Shown: positions 24,571 to 36,640, numbered from the stretch's first letter. The stretch is 64,000 nucleotides of DNA from Nageia nagi (GCA_050084985.1 JBITNC010000002.1:37076001-37140000); one strand, 5' to 3'. Program-made: numbers and translations. The notes: generated by a model from the letters alone, not told the origin.

Positions 24571-25479
24571 TCATCTGCACTGTGTTTATTAAAAACAATT
24601 TAATATGAAGGCTTTCTCCTTTGCTGTGAATGAAAACTGAAATCATGGAGTGGAAATTTCTATCTTGCAAATAAAAAATATTTGTAGAATCATATTATGT
24701 AATTCTAATATCATCTTTTATTAGACATATTATGAGTTCAGACAGGAATAAGGATTTAGAAACATAAATATGAAGAATCAATCTTATATTAAACTAAATG
24801 TTAAGAGTATTGTTTATATAATGAAAATTTATGTTCCAATATTGAATATATCATGTTTTATGATCTTTAATTGTGTATATTTGTAATGATTATGGTAAAA
24901 AATTGCTTATAAAAATATCATTAAGATTAGATGATCTTTTCATTTTATTATATAATCAATTTTAGATCTTTGAAAATAAATAAAATCTCATATGCAATAC
25001 AATGATTCTAGATTATATTGTGATATTCTTCATAGTGCATGATATTAATATGAATCAAAGATTTGATATATCTTATATTATTTGAAAATAAATACATTAT
25101 TAAGATCAAAACATTCTTCTATCCTTTTAAATAATTAACTTTAGGTCTTTGAAAATAAATTAAATATCAAAACTTTAATTTTATATAATATTGTAATCCT
25201 CTTGAGAGCATGGTGTTGGATATGAATCCTAAGTTGTATATTTGTGAAGAAAAAAAATATATATTTTTCAATATACATTTGGATCTTCCTCTTCCTCCTT
25301 AAATTCATTCTTTGCCTCACATATGATTCACCTTTTTTTATATTAGTCCTTGAGATTTTTGAGGACTATGGGCTAACCTAAGCAAAATCATTAGCATATC
25401 TTCCTAATATCACTTAATAGCTTAAAACATAACATTATATATGAAAATAAAACAAACTCAAAGCAAACATTCTAATTTT
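24571..25479. other. AT-rich stretch with a degenerate ~180-bp duplication
   Basis: ATTTTAGATCTTTGAAAATA at about 24958 recurs as ACTTTAGGTCTTTGAAAATA at about 25137, and the following ~100 bp resemble each other (TATATTGTGATATTCTTCAT versus TAATATTGTAATCCTCTTGA). No genes are seen. Confidence 0.5.
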
Positions 25480-26228
25480 TAGTATTAGCCTTCCCCTTAT
25501 ATGATTCATCCTATTCTTCCTCATCAACCTACCTCAACAATTTCATTAAGGCTCTGATATGTATAGCTAGTTTTGCTCCTAGCATATTCATATATGTCAT
25601 GGACAAGTTTGTCATCAACTTGTGATTGATTTTGACTACATCAGTTCAATGAGATTCCAAATTTTCTCCATTGACTCTTCCCCTTTTTCAATGGAGGGGT
25701 GAAAATCTGATTCACTACCTCCTCAATTACTTCTTAGGGATATGCTACCTCTTTCAATGTTGTTGCCTCCTTTGCATTTCGCACTTCTACTACCTCCTCC
25801 TTTACCTCTTATGATATTTCAACCTCCTCTCCTTTGAAGCCTTCTTGAACTCTACCTTATTATGGGATATAGGTTCCATTGAATCAAATTCCTCTTATCA
25901 GATTCATCATTGTAATCAACAATCTTCTTCTTGTTCCCTTTATTGATATGAGAATGTCTTTGGAATTCTTTCAACTTCCTCTTCTCTTCCATAAAGTAAA
26001 ATTTACTCCTATTATAAAGAGGGATGTTGTCCTCCTCGTTCTCCATATATGGTACCTCTTCCACCTATGTTTCTTCCCTTTTTCTAATTCATTCCCTTTC
26101 CTCTTGGTACTAAGGAACAACCATTTTTGGGATATAGAGAGCCAACTCTTCCTTATACTATTCTACCCCAATCCTTCTCCAACATAAAATAGACTACCAT
26201 CTTAATAAACCCTTGATTTAAATGTAAC
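25480..26228 (-). pseudogene. Unrecognised decayed ORF, 3' part (interrupted by a copia element)
   Basis: The minus strand continues the coding line that stops at 30922. It starts with LHLNQGFIKMVVYFMLEKDW, then PYMENEEDNIPLYNRSKFYF (open over 25852-26064), and then a Glu-rich tail (EVEIS, EVKEEVVEVRNAKEA, EEVVNQIFTPPLKKGK) with several stops. The acidic, Lys/Glu-rich end and absence of domains prevent a family call. Its continuity across the retrotransposon at 26229-30921 shows that the two pieces were one sequence before insertion. Confidence 0.45.
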
Positions 26229-26723
26229 TGAGAGAATAGAACTATAACATAAATAATTTTAAACTACCAAGATCACATGAAAGCTCTCAATTCACATCTA
26301 ACTATCACACAAAGCAATCTCACAAAAATAACACAAGATGTAAGTGGTTCCTCCAACTAGGAGTACATCCATTAACTAGATCTCTCTTCTTAACAAATAT
26401 GAACTCTTACAATTATCCTACTCTTTTCCCCTAACCACTATCCTATAGCATAACTTTACTCCACAATTGGTATGTAATCATAAAGAGGGAGCCTTCTATT
26501 TATAGGCCAAAATCTCTCTTTAGATCACCCTTTTATCTAATGTACAAAAGCATGATATGCACATCCTTTTATCTAAGGGGCATGCTCATGACATGGAGTG
26601 TCGGACAAGTTACATTATCATATTCACTTAAATATTTAAGGTATCAAATGATACCTTTAAGTATTAGTGAACTTACATAGAATATTTAATACAGATGTTT
26701 ACAATAATGCATTATACATTCCA
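26229..26723 (-). repeat. 3' LTR of the copia element
   Basis: 495 bp, TG...CA ends, a near copy of 30427-30921. It is downstream of the RNase H end and lies next to the interrupted host ORF. Confidence 0.92.
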
Positions 26724-27187
26724 ACACTCCTTAATACAATATTTAGATGGAATGAAAAAGAGAGAAGAAGAAGAGAAAGTAAGAGAGTTCTCCTCCAAAT
26801 AGATACAATAGAGATGAGAACTTTTTACATATTTGTGAAGTAAAAAAGATCTAGTTTGAGACTCACTACTTTTCTAAATACAATCATTAACCATAACTAA
26901 TTTCAATGTACATGAAGTAATCATCCAACTGGAAGTCATGAAGAGTCTCCAAGAGCCTGCATACTTGAGGTAAGTAATTTGTAATCTTAAAAGAACCTGT
27001 AAGTTATAAGTAGCCCAAATAACAAGATCAGTTAGATGTAATATATTCATCTCATCAAGGATAGATGAATCACACAAATGCCATCATGAATTGATCAATG
27101 GTGTACTATAATTCATCATGAATATGCCATGCTAAAAACTTATAGTCACCTACTGTATATAAAATATGTTTTGATTATCATTACAAA
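26724..27187. other. Non-coding tail of the copia interior
   Basis: Between the 3' LTR and the 107-bp repeats. It has the purine-rich tract near the LTR and no coding line of its own. Confidence 0.6.
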
Positions 27188-27400
27188 ATAGAGCATGCAC
27201 ATACAAGTTCTCACATATGGATAACTGAACAGTGCCAAAATACACATAAGACTTTCTCACACATGGATAACTGAATAGTGATAGATTGACCAAAATAGAG
27301 AATGCACATACGAGTTCCTCACATATGGATAACTAAATAGTGCCAAAATACACATAAGAGTTCCTCTCATATGGATAACTGAATAGTGTTAGATTGGCCA
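27188..27400 (-). repeat. Two-copy 107-bp tandem repeat between pol and 3' LTR
   Basis: Units at 27188-27294 and 27295-27400 are alike over their full length (AATGCACATACRAGTT, CCAAAATACACATAAGA). Each contains two copies of CACATATGGATAACTGAATAGTG, making a higher-order repeat. Confidence 0.9.
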
Positions 27401-27545
27401 ATTTTTGCTTTTAAAATTTTGTACAATAAGTTCTTCATGTAGAGAAAATTTACCATGAATATGTACAACAAAATCAACACTATACAGCACAAAAATTCTC
27501 CTAGGGGTAAAGTTGTCATTACAAATATGAATTCAACATAAGAAT

Positions 27546-28119
27546 TCAAACTTCACTCCCCCTTGAAGGCAACTTCACCAACCTGATAGCATCCCTAAGC
27601 TTACAGAATTGAACTTCTAAGAGGGGCTTGGTGAACAAATTAGTGGAGTTCAAGGTGGATGGACAATACTCCAAGTGTATGATGCCATCAAGAACCTTCT
27701 CCTTAATAAAATGAGCATGGATTTCCACATGTTTTATTCTCTAATGGAACATGAGATTCTTAGCTAAAGAAATAGCCAACTAATTGTATAAGAAAATCAA
27801 TGATAAGGCATCTTGCTTATATCTAATTTCTTTCAAAATATGCCTAAGTCAAATGGCTTCTTATGCTACAATAGACATGGCATGATATTACACTTTTATG
27901 GTAGAAAGAGAAATAATAGGCTATTTCTTATAATTCCAAGAGATAGCACCAGAACCAATGCTAAACACATACACAATGGTTGATTTCTTATCATCTCTAT
28001 CTCCCCATAGTTAAAATTTGAGAATCTAAAGAAAATAAATAAGGAAAACTTAAAATACTTAAGAGCAAGATCCTTAATCCTTACAACATACCTAAAAATT
28101 TACTTAATAGCATTAAGGT
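27546..28119 (-). pseudogene. RNase H end of copia pol
   Basis: The last 60 codons are open: EIHAHFIKEKVLDGIIHLEY, then NLFTKPLLEVQFCKLRDAI, the usual copia pol terminus, followed by a stop at 27546-27548. Upstream pieces of the RNase H (near 27880-28020) are split by stops. Confidence 0.85.
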
Positions 28120-29060
28120 GTTCAACATAAGGTTTCTACATGAATCATGCCATCAAATTCATTGCAAAGGTAATATCTAGGCTAGATATAATCAAATACA
28201 AAAGACTACCAATTAATTACCTATAAGTTGTAGCATCAGCTAACTAAGAGTTAGAGCTCAGAGAAATAGTGATTCTAGGAGAAACTGAGATCACAGCATA
28301 TCTACACTCCTCCATTCCAAACTTCTACAAGATTTTTGATATGTACTTAGATTGACTAAGGTAAGTACAATCTTTGTATTGATACACTTTCATTTAAGGA
28401 TAGTAGTGCAAGAGATCAAGATCAATCATTTCAAATATTGCTTTAAGTTTGGATATGCACTCTTGAATGATTTCATCATTGTTCTCAATTATCAAAATAT
28501 CATCCACATAAAGGAGAATCAAAACCATATCTTTTCCTTGATTGAGCACATATATATTAGAGTCAAAAAATACTTGGAGAATCTAATATTTGTAAAATAC
28601 CTTGAAATTTTTCTATACTAGGCTTGAGGTGCTTACTTAAATCCATACAATGACTTCTTTAGCTTGCACAAAAGGAGTCTTTGCCTTCCACAATAAACCC
28701 TTATGGTTGATTCATGAAAATTTTCACATCTAAGTCATCATTGAGAAATGCACTCTTGATGTTAAATTAAAATAATTTCCATCATTAAGCTGCAAAAAGA
28801 GCAAGGATAACTATCACAGTAGGCATCTTTACCATGGGAGCAAAGGTTTTTTCATAATCTACATTTTATTTTTAAGTGAAACCTTTAGCTACTAACTTTG
28901 CTTTGTATTTCTTAATATCTCCAATTGAATTGAACCTGATCTTGTAGATCCACTTATTGCCAATCACATTCTTCTCATTGGGATAAGGAACCAAATCTTA
29001 AATTTTATTTTTCATAAGTGCCTCATACTCCATTTTTATGGCTTCCATCTAGCACTTGTG
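28120..29060 (-). pseudogene. Reverse transcriptase (copia)
   Basis: The YVDD polymerase box lies at 28499-28510 in an ILLYVDDILIIENN context. It is preceded by remnants of KARLVAKGF- and NAFL-type blocks around 28700-28950 and followed by a decayed thumb region. The frame is broken repeatedly, so only short motifs can be read. Confidence 0.8.
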
Positions 29061-29165
29061 CTTAGAAGCTTCTTTGAAGGTTGAGGACTCATACTTGTTA
29101 TCAATCTTGGTAAATAAGGATTTGTTCAAGGTCATGCTCCTTGTTACCCTTTATGTTAGATAATT

Positions 29166-29890
29166 TTATTTTAGAGGTGACTTGTCTACATCAATATCTA
29201 ACCAACTAGGTGCAATTGAAGAGTCTTTTAGATCATGAACATCCTTATTAGAAGTAGATTCTTCAAGAAGTTCATTAAACTTTACATCCCTTGAAATAAA
29301 AATGGTTTTGTAAGATGGAGAGTAGAGCTTATAGCCTCTATGCGAACTATTATAACCCCTAAAGATGTTTTTTTTAGCTCTTTTATCTAACTTCTTCTTT
29401 TTATTAGAAATAATGTAGGAGAATGCTTCACAAATAAACATCCTAAGGTGAGAAATGTTAGGTTTTCTTCTTGGCCATACCTCAAAAGGAGTTTTACTTT
29501 GAATGGTTTTTGTGGAACACCCATTCAAGATGTAAATAGTAGTACTCATAGCTTCACCCCATAAGAAACTAGGAAGATTACCCAACATGCATCTAGCCAT
29601 CTCCATAATTATTCTATTTTTATTTTTAACAATATCATTCTGCTAAGGAGTGTAAGAAATTATAAACTACCTCTTGATTCTATACTTAGCACAATAGTCA
29701 TTCAACTCATTATTGTTCTATTCTCTCCCATTATCTGATCTCAACATCTTGATTTTAAGGTTAGTTTGATTCTCAAAAAAGGTGTTAAAAACCTTAAAAC
29801 TCTCAAAGGTTTGGTCCTTATGCTCAAGTAGATACCCAAAGGTCATCTTACTAAAGTCATCAATTAAGCTTAAGATGTAAGATGCTCCTC
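29166..29890 (-). pseudogene. Integrase core and C-terminus (copia)
   Basis: After stops near 29620-29890, the line continues as ARCMLGNLPSFLWGEAMSTT, IYILNGCSTKTIQSKTPFEVW and HLRMFICEAFSYI, followed by a basic K-rich box and FRGYNSSHRGYKLYSP. These are the standard copia integrase end and the linker to RT. Integrase would insert the DNA copy into the genome. Stops in the core (for example around 29645) inactivate it. Confidence 0.87.
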
Positions 29891-29898
29891 CAAGTGAC

Positions 29899-30402
29899 CT
29901 AGTCTAAAATGGACCCATCTAAATGCACAAGTTGAAGAGGTTGAGATGCTCTTATTGCCTTATCCTTTTCAAACTTTTGTCTATGCATCTTGCTAAGAAT
30001 GCACTTCTCACATAGACCAACTGAAGAAGAAATTGAAAGCAAACCTTCCATAAGTTCTTGATCTTTCATGACTTGAATACTTTTATGGTTAAGGTGCCAT
30101 AAATGATGGTGCCAAATATTACCTCTAGAACACACACTAGAAGCAAGACACATGTTTGATAGAACTTGATCGATGATGTAGAGGTTATCTTTCATAGATC
30201 CTTTAACCAAAGTGGAAAGTCCTTTCTTAATGCACCAAGATTGAGAGTTGAACTCAAAAGAGTACCCTTTTCTAGCAACTTTGATCATAGAGAGAAGGTT
30301 CATCCTTAACTTAGAAACATAGAGAATATTTTCAAGAACCTTTTTATGAATTAGCACACTCCCAATTCTTTGGAATTCAAGGGTAGAGTTATCACCTATC
30401 AC
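29899..30402 (-). pseudogene. GAG-pre-integrase region and integrase zinc finger (copia)
   Basis: An open piece of 167 codons. It contains ILYVSKLRMNLLSMIKVARK, the region linking protease to integrase, and HHHLWHLNHKSIQVM followed by CEKCILSKMHRQKF, the H-x-H...C-x2-C zinc-binding module of copia integrase. It ends in LQLVHLDGSILD at the start of the catalytic core. The N-terminal limit at 30402 is a deletion point next to the LTR, so the first residues do not represent a natural start. Confidence 0.88.
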
Positions 30403-30426
30403 AACTGCATCTTTTTTTATACCACG

Positions 30427-30921
30427 TGAGAGAATATAACTATAACATAAATAATCCTAAACTATCAAGATCAAATGAAAGCTCTCAATTCACATCTAAC
30501 TATCACACAAAGCAATCTCACAAAGATAACATAAGATGTAAGTGGTTCCTCCAACTAGGAGTACATCCACTAACTAGATATCTCTTCTTAACAAATATGA
30601 ACTCTTACAATTCTCCTACTCTTTTCTCTTAACCACTATCCTATAGCATAACTTTACTCCATAATTGGTGTGTAATCACAAAGAGGGAGCCTTCTATTTA
30701 TAAGCCAAAATCTCTCTTTGGATCACCCTTTTATTCAATGTACAAAAGCATGACATGCACATCCTTTTACTCAAGGGGCATGCTCATGACATGGAGTGTA
30801 GGACAAGTTACATTATCATATTCACTTAAATACTTAAGGTATCACATGATACCCTTAAGTATTAGTGAACTTACATAGAATATTTAATACAAACCTTTAC
30901 AATAATGCATTATACATTCCA
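30427..30921 (-). repeat. 5' LTR of the copia element
   Basis: 495 bp, TG...CA ends, matching 26229-26723. The truncated primer binding site (TGGTAT) starts two bases inside it. Confidence 0.92.
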
Positions 30922-31640
30922 ATAGCAACTTCCTCTTTAGCATTTTAACTTTGTTGATGTATTTCTTGAGGTCATGGAATAAGAATATTGGGAAATTAAC
31001 CAACTTGTAATGGTGAATCAAATTCAAAATCACAACATGGTATCCAAATATACCTTGGTACTTCCCATCTAGCGTTAACTATATTATCACTACTCTTTCC
31101 ACCTAATCCCATGGCTTAGATAGGGGTTCCTAGGAAATATTTAACTACAACCAATAGAAGGTTTCTTCCCCTTCTAGAAATTTTGCTAACTGCTCAACCT
31201 ATTTTATTTTTTTTTTATGGATAAATTCTTCAATGTTCAATAGGACTAAAAATTCCACTATAATATGGGGAATATAAAAAAATCTTAGCCCCTCCACCTC
31301 AACTTGTCCCTGGTTCTAGGAATTACAAACTTGCCTTGTGATCCCCTCATCAAACCCAATAAAAATTAAAAAAAAAAATGAAGCAAACCTAAAGGCTTGA
31401 ATAGAGGGGAAATCTCTCCTTTAATTTTCCACACAATTGACTCAGCCTATACCAACTCACCATCCATTCTTACTCTTCACAAAGGAGAAATCTAAAGAAG
31501 GTTTTCAAGACTAATCAAACTACCACTTTTTTTATAATGCACTTCCTCTAGACCTCAACCATTGGGATCCATCTTCTTATACCACCACTTATGCTTGGCA
31601 TAGGTGAGATTTCATTTCATACTCTGCTCCTCCATACAGT
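30922..31640 (-). pseudogene. Unrecognised decayed ORF, 5' part (interrupted by a copia element)
   Basis: Minus-strand line from about 31640 down: HKWWYKKMDPNG-like, then FFLIFIGFDEGITRQVCNS, VEQLAKFLEGEETFYWL, DGKYQGIFGYHVVILNLIHH and LVNFPIFLFHDLKKYINKVK, reaching the copia element at 30921. It continues on the far side at 26228. Stops and frame changes are common. The pattern resembles an ORF of a plant repeat family, but I cannot name it. Confidence 0.45.
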
Positions 31641-31884
31641 GTGATAAAAATAATGAGTTTTCCATATATATCATGCTTGTTTCTCATCAATTAGATCTTG
31701 ATCCTAACAATTATTATTTAAATGGGATTTAGATTTTAATTTGTACTTCTAGAATCACATATGAGGTACCTAACACACATAGAGATATATATATATATAA
31801 TGTATTTTCCCAATTCCTCAAGATTAAGAATAGAAGGAATTCTAAGAAGTACAAAGTCATGTTGCCTCACATATGAGGTACCTT

Positions 31885-31886
<2 letters not shown>

Positions 31887-31950
<64 letters not shown>
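31887..31950 (+). repeat. (TG)32 microsatellite
   Basis: 64 uninterrupted bases of TG. A 16-bp CACATATGAGGTACCT lies just upstream and again about 112 bp further upstream, next to a short TA run. Confidence 0.97.
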
Positions 31951-31952
<2 letters not shown>

Positions 31953-33100
31953 GAAAATGTTAAATCCTATGTAGGCTACTAAATCCAAATTTATAAAAAT
32001 TGATAATTAAATAACTAGTAACAAAAATTTGAAATCCCTCACAATAGCATTCAAAGCTAAGACTTATAATCTATAATAACATAATAAATAAGAAAAGCTA
32101 ACCTATATACATTAAAAATATATATATCTCAAACTTTAAAAAGTGAAGATGATTCCTACATAAACTATATCATTTAAGTGTATTAAACTAATAGTCCTAC
32201 ATATAATCCCTAAGCCCTAATTCTCATAACACAATTTTAGTACACTTTTTTTTTTGGATATGAACATAATATCCTAATTTCATTATCATGTATTGATAAA
32301 CTCATTCTCTTATAATGTTTTAATGAGATACATTATTAAGGAGATCATGTTTTAACTTTTCTCATAAGATTAAAAGTTTACTCCTTTCCATTTCACAATC
32401 TTGTAAAACCACACACACTAATTAGACCTAGTGGTTTTGATACAAGAATGTACCCTACTTGTATTGTACACATTTACAAATTTTAATACTTTTCCCTATG
32501 TATTATCATGATCTATTCATTACACACTATACCATTTTCCATATTCATTTACAAGTCAAAAAAAAATTTTGTTGAGTCTTGATAACAACTTGTAAATAAT
32601 TCTTATCATGAACTCTTCATTTTCAAACTAATAGGGATTTGTTATTCACCATATAATTTATTTCAAATGTTGCTAAATATAACCTAAACTCTATAGTTCA
32701 CATCTCACTAAATCATTATTTCATATGATTTCTTGATTCAAGATTCCTATCACCATTAAGTTCCAAGTTATCTCGAATGCACCATTGAATAAGTTTATGT
32801 ATCTTAAAACTTTATGCTCATTGTGAAATCAATCAATATATTATTATGACCTATTTTCATACTTAGCTTTTAATTGTAATTATCAAGTAACCCATATCAA
32901 GTATAGTGCTTCTCTAAACATTGATATTTCTTTGGATTTCCATATTTACTCTATATATGTTCACATCTTAAATCCATTTAATGACCTCTCACATATATTT
33001 TCCATAACATTAGAGTTTGCAAATGAAATAATGCATTCATCATGAACTCAAATCATTCACCATCGATACAAATATTTGATTAACATCGGAAACTCCCCAT
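31951..33100. other. AT-rich stretch, nothing recognised
   Basis: No coding line or repeat structure could be followed. Confidence 0.6.
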
Positions 33101-35329
33101 GTAACGTCGAGAAGCAAAACCCATAGGCTATAGGTCCAATCCAATAAGTATTTTATTATTTCAAAACAATGAATTACATCATGATGTTATGGTGTACGAT
33201 GCACAAAATAAGAGACACACAATGGTCTTCAAAATTCTTCATGAAAGAGGTTTCTCCTTGCTCGCTTGTAGGGTAATGTTTCCCTTGATCTTCTTAGTGA
33301 GAATAGGATTACATAGTATGCAATACTTATTTCAATACATCTAATTTGAATAACGATTATTCAATACATGTATTATCTAAATCTCAAAATAATTCATCAT
33401 GTAAAATTTAATCATCACACCAAAATAACAATATAGTTCAGTAAATCACATAATACTCTTATGTAATATTACCCATATATTTTACTAAAACCCCATACAT
33501 CTTAAATTTTATAGCCTAAACCAAAAAAATGTAATATAATAAATACTATTAAAAGTAATCTCACTAGAGAATTGTTCTGGATGAAGATCCTACCCAAAAT
33601 GGCGTACCTGATACACTAATTGTCTCGGTGGGTATCGTCGTAATTTCCAATTATCCCCAACATCTTTATATACGTGAATCAAAGGAAGTTAGTTGCTGAA
33701 TTTATAAATATTTCTGAGACTCTTGTAGAGATTAAAAAAATTCTCAAATGTTACGGTTGTGACTACCCGGAATCTTAATACACTCATGAGAAACAACGCA
33801 TGTTTTACACAAATTTATACTATATGCATTTAACACAAGTTTCGTTTCTACCCAGCTTAACCAAGCCATGCTATAGAATTTACACTAGATATATAAGCTA
33901 CCTGCCAAGGCTATCTAGACGAGATTAAATGAGAAAACCATAAGTTGAGAGTGCAAAGATTGTGAACGTCTAGTTTCCAATATCTTATTGCAGATGAAAC
34001 AGGTGTTGGATTTTTAATCTGATGTAATTTACGTAGATCATTACTACAAAGCTAAAGCCATATCAAGTAATTATACAAAATGGGAAGCACTTACGGTTTA
34101 TAGGATATGTGAGAATAGGATATCATCAAATGGCGTTTCTGCATATGCTCTAGTGGTATTGTCATTATCAGATGTAATATCATACTCTGCAACCTTTGCG
34201 AGATAAACACTACAGAACCTAAAGAAAAATATTAAACAATTGTAATTATCAAATGGGAAGTAAAACTCTAATATTCTACCGACTTTAAAAAATACAAATT
34301 TATCAATTTCTAGACTGCCCTACTTGGACTATATATTTATCATGAATAATTGAGACCTTGATGGAAATCTAGTGTGATGGACTGAGGCGATAAAAGATAA
34401 TGCAATTACAACACCATGAATTGCTTGACGCTGATATAAACTGAAGTGTAGGCTGATACAAACTGAAAAGGTTCTGTACAAAGTACCTCATAGAAATGTA
34501 GTTCTATTACGAGAAGAAAATGGTGAAGTGAGCATAACATGGCATAATACTCATGTAATATACGCAACATATGATGTCAAAAATTATGATGTAGCTATTG
34601 TAATTAGATGAATGGGATATAATTTTTTTTAAACTTACTATCAATCATATCCTATCCAACCATAGCAACTTTACGATAAATATCTAAACACCTTTCCTAC
34701 TGCTGTATTGTTCATCAAAGGCTAACAGTAAGGTTACATGGCTTATCATTCAGCTTTACAGGTCTAGTGAATGACTCTTATTGCAATATTCCCTGAAAGT
34801 TACCATTTAACATGCACTGATATCATTTTAGCCTTTGGGCAGATCTGTAGCAATCGACGCAATGATGCAAACTAAAAGGAGAGTATATGATTGTCATTAG
34901 TAAACCAGATAGATTTCACATACTTTAATAATCTACTTAGGCTGAGTTGTGTAAGGGGGATATATATATCGATGTGGAGATAGGTAAAATGTGAGCAACA
35001 ATGGATCATTGCCTTCAAAATAAGACACAGGCAAGAAAAGATCACGGCCTTTTTAAAAATAAATTAAAGGCAATGTTACATCCATCCATATATATAGTTT
35101 CAATTGCAGAGAGTGATTACATACTCACAGAATAGCAGAAATATCTAATACCACCAGTAGCATTTATATTTTCACTAATTATAAACACAGAGCAATAATA
35201 AAACTGTAAAAAAAGGATAATGTATGGAGGCCAACCTGATAATTCATCTTTACTCCTCTTTTGCTGAGGCTCTAAGGCATGGTACCCGTGACGTGTAATA
35301 TTATATCCCTCCCCTTCTCAACATCTCCT
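33101..35329 (-). other. Exon-like segments of an unidentified minus-strand transcription unit
   Basis: Sequence complexity is higher than in the flanks. On the minus strand, 35320-35237 is open (GYNITRHGYHALEPQQ, then KRSKDELS) and meets a GTTGGC donor. A segment near 34875 starts after TTTTAG (FASLRRLLQICPKAKM). 34216-34095 lies between TTTCTTTAG and GTAAGTG (VYLAKVAEYDITSDN; AYAETPFDDILFSHIL, then a stop). Near 33660-33605 another block ends at GGTACGCC. The pieces do not join into one open frame, so this may be a non-coding RNA, UTR exons or a dead gene. No family recognised. Confidence 0.3.
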
Positions 35330-36120
35330 TGAGAACTCGTGTTTTTTTTTATTCAAACTTATATGAAATATTTTATAAAAGTCTTGAAGTGAAATAATCA
35401 ACTTTGGTTTTCTTTTTGTTTTTATTTTCTCACTTTGGTCAAACATTATTTAAGAGTCTCTTTTACATCATTATGGGTATGTTTAAATATGAAAAAGGGA
35501 TGAATAGATATATTTTTCTTCTTTTTTATGAAATCATTCTTGAGAGTTAATTTTTTAGAATTAGATATATTCTTTTTCAACTTGAGAGTTTTATCTTTCC
35601 ACTCCTCTCTAACTCCCTTAGCATCATTGGATAGATATATTCTTTTGATTCAATAATTTCTCTATATTATTGAAAGGAGATAAAGGAGAATATTAGTACC
35701 TAACTTCCAAATAAAAATTACTCATCCCTTTTAAAATTATTGAAGGGTAAAAAGACCAAAGTAATAAATATTTATAGTATTTATTTACATCATAGGTATT
35801 TACTTTTTTCTATTCCAAATATAATTAATATTTCATATCCTTATAAAATATTAATTTATATATGTATGCTTGTATAAATAATATAGATGTGATCTTAGAT
35901 ACCTTATATATTTATTTTTATTAGATTAATTGTATCACATTTTTTTCTTACTTAACATGATAATTTATCAAAAATGTTATAAATGTATTTTTTTCAAACA
36001 TATTATAATTACTATGTAGTTAGTTAGTTTTCCTACTTTTCTTGCAAGTGTTGTGGCATTTCAATAGTGGAACCTCCTCTCCTAGTGACCGATCTAGCCT
36101 CAATCCACCTTTTCGTGCAT
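35330..36120. other. AT-rich stretch at the LINE 3' side
   Basis: No genes seen. It probably includes the undefined 3' end of the minus-strand LINE. Confidence 0.5.
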
Positions 36121-36147
36121 AAAAATAATAATAATAATAATAATAAC
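36121..36147 (+). repeat. (ATA)n microsatellite
   Basis: About eight TAA/ATA triplets after GTGCATAAAA. It could be the tail of a retroposed element. Confidence 0.85.
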
Positions 36148-36299
36148 TCCAAGAAGCATCAATTCATTCAAAATCAAAGATCATGTTTACATATCATCGT
36201 TGAGTAGAATGATTGGCTATCATTCAAACACTGAATAATATATTATCATGCTATCAAAATAATTTCAAGGTAAGTGGGTCATAACAACATGATGGATCG

Positions 36300-36640
36300 A
36301 GATCACATCTAAGATAGTTATGTTTTATTTTGATTCTTCTATTAGATCATTGATATTCCATCGAAGAAGTTATTATCTTTTCAAGGTATCAATGATATTC
36401 TTAGAATCCCCCTCAATCATTAGTGGAGGTAGTTTTCTTTGTACTTCCATCTAGATTCCTTTAAGTGCTACTCTTTCTTATATAAAGTGGCTTGAATGTA
36501 GCCCAATATGTTCAACAAAGGTTACTATGACTTTCTCTTCATGGTCTCAAATTACACCCCCTATCCCTGCTTAGCCTAGGATACATTTGGAAGCTCCATC
36601 GAAATTCAACTTGACCTAGTCTGAGGGTAGGATCCAGTTT
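36300..36640 (-). pseudogene. LINE RNase H domain
   Basis: Minus strand reads VKLNFDGASK, GIGGVI, VIVTFVEHIGLHSSHF and LPPLMIEGDSKNIID, the RNase H fold found at the C-terminus of plant L1-type LINE ORF2. The first catalytic Asp (NFDGA) and the Asp of EGDS are visible. Several stops. Confidence 0.8.

Larger units (their letters stand above)
26229..30921 (-). mobile_element. Ty1/copia retrotransposon with paired 495-bp LTRs
   Basis: Two direct repeats of identical length (26229-26723 and 30427-30921) bracket a minus-strand copia pol in the order integrase, RT, RNase H. On the minus strand the LTRs begin TGGAATGTATAATGC and end CTCTCA. Next to the 5' LTR is CG-TGGTAT, the first bases of a TGGTATCAGAGC-type primer site, which breaks off into an A run. 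Directly after it comes the GAG-pre-integrase region, so gag and protease are deleted. A purine-rich AAGGAGTGT precedes the 3' LTR. Flanks GCTAT/GTTAC (minus strand) may be a 5-bp target duplication changed by two transitions. The LTR copies are close, with differences every few tens of bases. The element is dead. Confidence 0.92.

Noticed and set aside
25879-26187. 102-codon plus-strand ORF, hydrophobic
   Set aside because: It is antisense to the better supported Lys/Glu-rich coding line on the minus strand.
31761-31982. 73-codon ORF with a long Cys-Val repeat
   Set aside because: It is the translation of the (TG)32 microsatellite; there is no other support.
34095-34216. Resemblance of VYLAKVAE to the start of 14-3-3 proteins
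   Set aside because: The match is only about eight residues; the rest of the segment does not follow the 14-3-3 sequence and ends in a stop.
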